NCBI GenBank assembly: GCA_021791755.1
Contig: JAJYWA010000008.1
Location: 1 to 44,473 of the forward strand
DNA length: 44,473 bases
From: Actinomycetes bacterium
GTDB lineage: Bacteria; Actinomycetota; Acidimicrobiia; Acidimicrobiales; JAJZXF01
Reading direction: 5' to 3'
Positions 42,907 through 44,473 of this stretch are shown in pieces (within the stretch, counting starts at the first letter, position 1; the number at the start of each line of letters is the position of its first letter). The notes beneath the pieces are model-generated. The model was not told the DNA's origin. It was given only the letters and a program-made list of their open reading frames with translations, and did not search any database. The position numbers were made by a program, and so were the translations under genes.

Positions 42907-43716
42907 GTGGCTGTTCGCTACGAACGAGACGAGGAGCACGTGGTGCTCATCACCATTGACCGGCCCGAGGCTCGCAACTCTCTCGACATGCAGCACTTCT
43001 TCGAGCTGCGGACGGCCTGGGAGCGATTCGGGGAGGACGAGGACGCTTGGGTCGCGATCGTCACGGGCGTTGCTGACACGTTCTGCGTGGGGGCTGATTT
43101 GAAGAAGTACATCCCCGAGATCACGAAGCACATCGAGATGATCAAGGAAGGCCGGACAGCCGAGCTGGGAGGCTACCAGCTCGACGACGGCACGAAGGCG
43201 GTCCTGAGGGACGTCGATCTCTACAAACCGGTGGTCGCTGCGATAAATGGCGTGTGCGTAGCCGGTGGCATGGAGCTTCTCGGAGGATGTGACATACGTG
43301 TGGCCGCGACCGGGGCGACGTTCGGGGTCATGGAGCCGAAGCGAGGACTGTTTGCTGGGGGCGGGACGACGGTGAGGCTGCCGCGACAGGTTCCATTCCC
43401 GGCCGCAATGGAGCTTCTTCTATGCGCTGACCGCGTGCCAGCTGAAAAGGCGCTGCAGATGGGGCTCCTCAATGAGGTCGTCGACGCCGACGTCCTGCTC
43501 GATACCGCTAGGAGCTATGCGCGCCGTATCGCAGCTAACGCTCCATTCGCTATCCGCAAGACGAAGGAGAGCGTGCTGCGCGGTCTCGCAGTCGACCTCG
43601 CGCGGGCGTACGAGATCGAGATGGAGATAGCCGGCGAAGTGTTCGGCAGCGAGGACGCGAAGGAGGGGCCGAGGGCGTTCGCAGAGAAGAGAGCGCCTGT
43701 CTGGCAGAACAGGTGA
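42907..43716 (+). CDS. Enoyl-CoA hydratase/isomerase family protein
   Basis: The 269-residue crotonase-fold enzyme adds water to, or isomerises, an enoyl-CoA. The oxyanion-hole segments are CVGADLKKY and INGVCVAGGMELLGGCDIR. Both usual acidic positions are present (Glu of GGMELL and Glu of VMEPKRGL), which favours true hydratase chemistry. The GTG start has ACGGAGG about 8 nt upstream. A transposon end lies 15 nt past the stop. It probably acts after the dehydrogenase at 37181. Confidence 0.92.
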   Translation: MAVRYERDEEHVVLITIDRPEARNSLDMQHFFELRTAWERFGEDEDAWVAIVTGVADTFCVGADLKKYIPEITKHIEMIKEGRTAELGGYQLDDGTKAVLRDVDLYKPVVAAINGVCVAGGMELLGGCDIRVAATGATFGVMEPKRGLFAGGGTTVRLPRQVPFPAAMELLLCADRVPAEKALQMGLLNEVVDADVLLDTARSYARRIAANAPFAIRKTKESVLRGLAVDLARAYEIEMEIAGEVFGSEDAKEGPRAFAEKRAPVWQNR

Positions 43717-43730
43717 CCCAGGTGACTCCA

Positions 43731-43749
43731 CCCCGGCCTAAAGGCGGGG
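43731..43749 (-). repeat. Right-end hairpin of an IS200/IS605-type element
   Basis: CCCCGGCCTAAAGGCGGGG forms a 7-bp stem with one bulge and a TAAA loop, just downstream of the tnpB remnant. Hairpins of this form mark the right end of many actinobacterial tnpB elements. They also form the 3' end of the guide (omega) RNA, with the guide taken from the flanking DNA. Confidence 0.55.
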
Positions 43750-43765
43750 GCTTCGGTGGCGTTGC

Positions 43766-44399
43766 TCACGCCACTCTGCTTTCGACGCGACCGGTCCCGC
43801 GCCCTCTCGGGGCAGAACCAGGGCTACTCGCTTCGCGGATACGCATCTCGTCTTTCGACGAGCGCTCGGGGTTCTCCCTGCCCGCGCAGTTCACCGCAGG
43901 GCCTGCGGCATAGACGGAGCTGGCAGCGATCTGCTCGGCTCTCGCCAGGATGTTCATTGCTGCTACATGGTCTGCGTGTCCTCGGTAACCGCAGCTCACG
44001 CACGCGAAGACTCGTCCACAACCGGGACGGTTCTTCGGGTCCCGCTCTCCGCATGCTGGGCATGTCTGAGAGGTGCCAGGCGGGGGCACGGCTATCACGA
44101 GAGTGCCGCGCTTTGGTCCCTTGTAGAGGAGCTGTCGTCGCCTCTCGCCTGGTGCATTATCGAGGATGCCCCCTGTTCAAGGCGGCTTTGGCCGCCACAC
44201 CTCTGCCGGGCTCTTGTCTTGTGCCCTTGGCCGAGGCGGTCATGTTCTTCACGGCCAAATCCTCGATGCCGACCAGCCCGTGGTTCTTGGTGAGGTCGGT
44301 CGTGAGCTTGTGGGTGAAGTCCTGGCGTCTCCTCGTTGCTAGTGACCGAAGCGCTGCTATCTCGTGACTTCTCTGACCGCTGAAGCAGCCAGCTTCTTT
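43766..44399 (-). pseudogene. tnpB: Decayed TnpB (IS200/IS605 OrfB) with a frameshift
   Basis: Reading leftward, one frame gives LATRRRQDFTHKLTTDL, GLVGIEDLAVKNMTASAKGT and AAKAALNRG, then hits a stop at 44159-44157. The next frame continues GILDNAPGERRRQLLYKG, then AVPPPGTSQTCPACGERD and CGYRGHADHVAAMNILARAE, the TnpB zinc ribbon and last catalytic Asp. The shift falls at a GGGGG run (one extra G) near 44172. The N-terminal half of a normal TnpB of about 400 residues is missing because the frame meets the stop of another copy at 44400. It is a remnant, unless the base is an assembly error. Confidence 0.8.
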
Positions 44400-44473
44400 T
44401 CAAGCAGCTTGGAGCTCTTCGGCTGTCAGAAGGGCCAGTCCAGCCCGGAGGATGTTGCGTGCGGCGTGTTCGT
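44400..44473 (-). pseudogene. C-terminal end of a second TnpB copy, cut by the window edge
   Basis: The minus strand at the right edge reads EHAARNILRAGLALLTAEE and stops at 44402-44400. The NAARNILRAGL-type end is characteristic of TnpB C-termini. It runs in the same frame straight into the next tnpB remnant, so two copies are joined. Whether the upstream part is intact cannot be seen. Confidence 0.6.

Overview
The window is high-GC bacterial DNA with actinobacterial hallmarks. It carries a mycothiol synthase (mshD), the gcvH-garA-merR-bifunctional nuclease gene order known from mycobacteria, a PknB-type kinase and WXG100 proteins. Many starts are GTG or TTG. Secreted proteins with GYWEVASDGG-type repeats suggest an Acidimicrobiia-like lineage, but that placement is inference. 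No rRNA, tRNA or CRISPR array was seen.

Layout. (1) 1-2004: the start of a leftward gene at the edge and a hydantoinase B-type subunit. (2) 2270-22279: a locus that looks like a compact, divergent type VII (ESX/WXG100) secretion system. It has a membrane-anchored fibronectin-III protein, a MoxR ATPase, a DUF58 protein, a transglutaminase-fold protein lacking its catalytic Cys and His, a Ser/Thr kinase with an extracellular domain, a kinase-less relative of it, an ECF sigma factor, and a 1454-residue ubiquitin-like/FHA/FtsK ATPase (EccC/EssC-like). It also has a LysM/CHAP cell-wall hydrolase without a Sec signal, two WXG-type proteins and an EspG-like candidate. No separate EccB, EccD, EccE or mycosin gene is visible. 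(3) 22383-25814: CDP-alcohol phosphatidyltransferase, endonuclease III, mycothiol synthase and a VIT1/CCC1 transporter. (4) 25978-32929: mannose-1-phosphate guanylyltransferase fused to a degenerate phosphomannomutase, then gcvH, a zinc-ribbon GarA, a MerR regulator, the DUF151 nuclease and a GT87-like membrane protein. (5) 32864-37157, leftward: acyl-CoA ligase, thiG, thiD and an unknown membrane protein. (6) 37181-43716: acyl-CoA dehydrogenase, a secreted repeat protein, hydantoinase A and an enoyl-CoA hydratase. (7) 43731-44473: decayed IS200/IS605-type tnpB sequences.

How the genes may work together. The kinase and the FHA domain of the FtsK ATPase suggest phospho-control of secretion. 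The WXG proteins and LysM/CHAP hydrolase are plausible substrates, and the sigma factor gene overlaps the ATPase gene, so they should be co-expressed. The ligase, dehydrogenase, hydratase and hydantoinase genes suggest catabolism of an organic acid or ring compound.

Starts. At least ten genes outside the secretion locus have a TANNNT -10 box 6-8 nt before the start codon and no Shine-Dalgarno sequence, as expected for leaderless mRNAs. Most genes in the secretion locus have good Shine-Dalgarno sites instead. The 23-bp gap between the ligase and dehydrogenase genes holds two such boxes on opposite strands that overlap by 2 bp.
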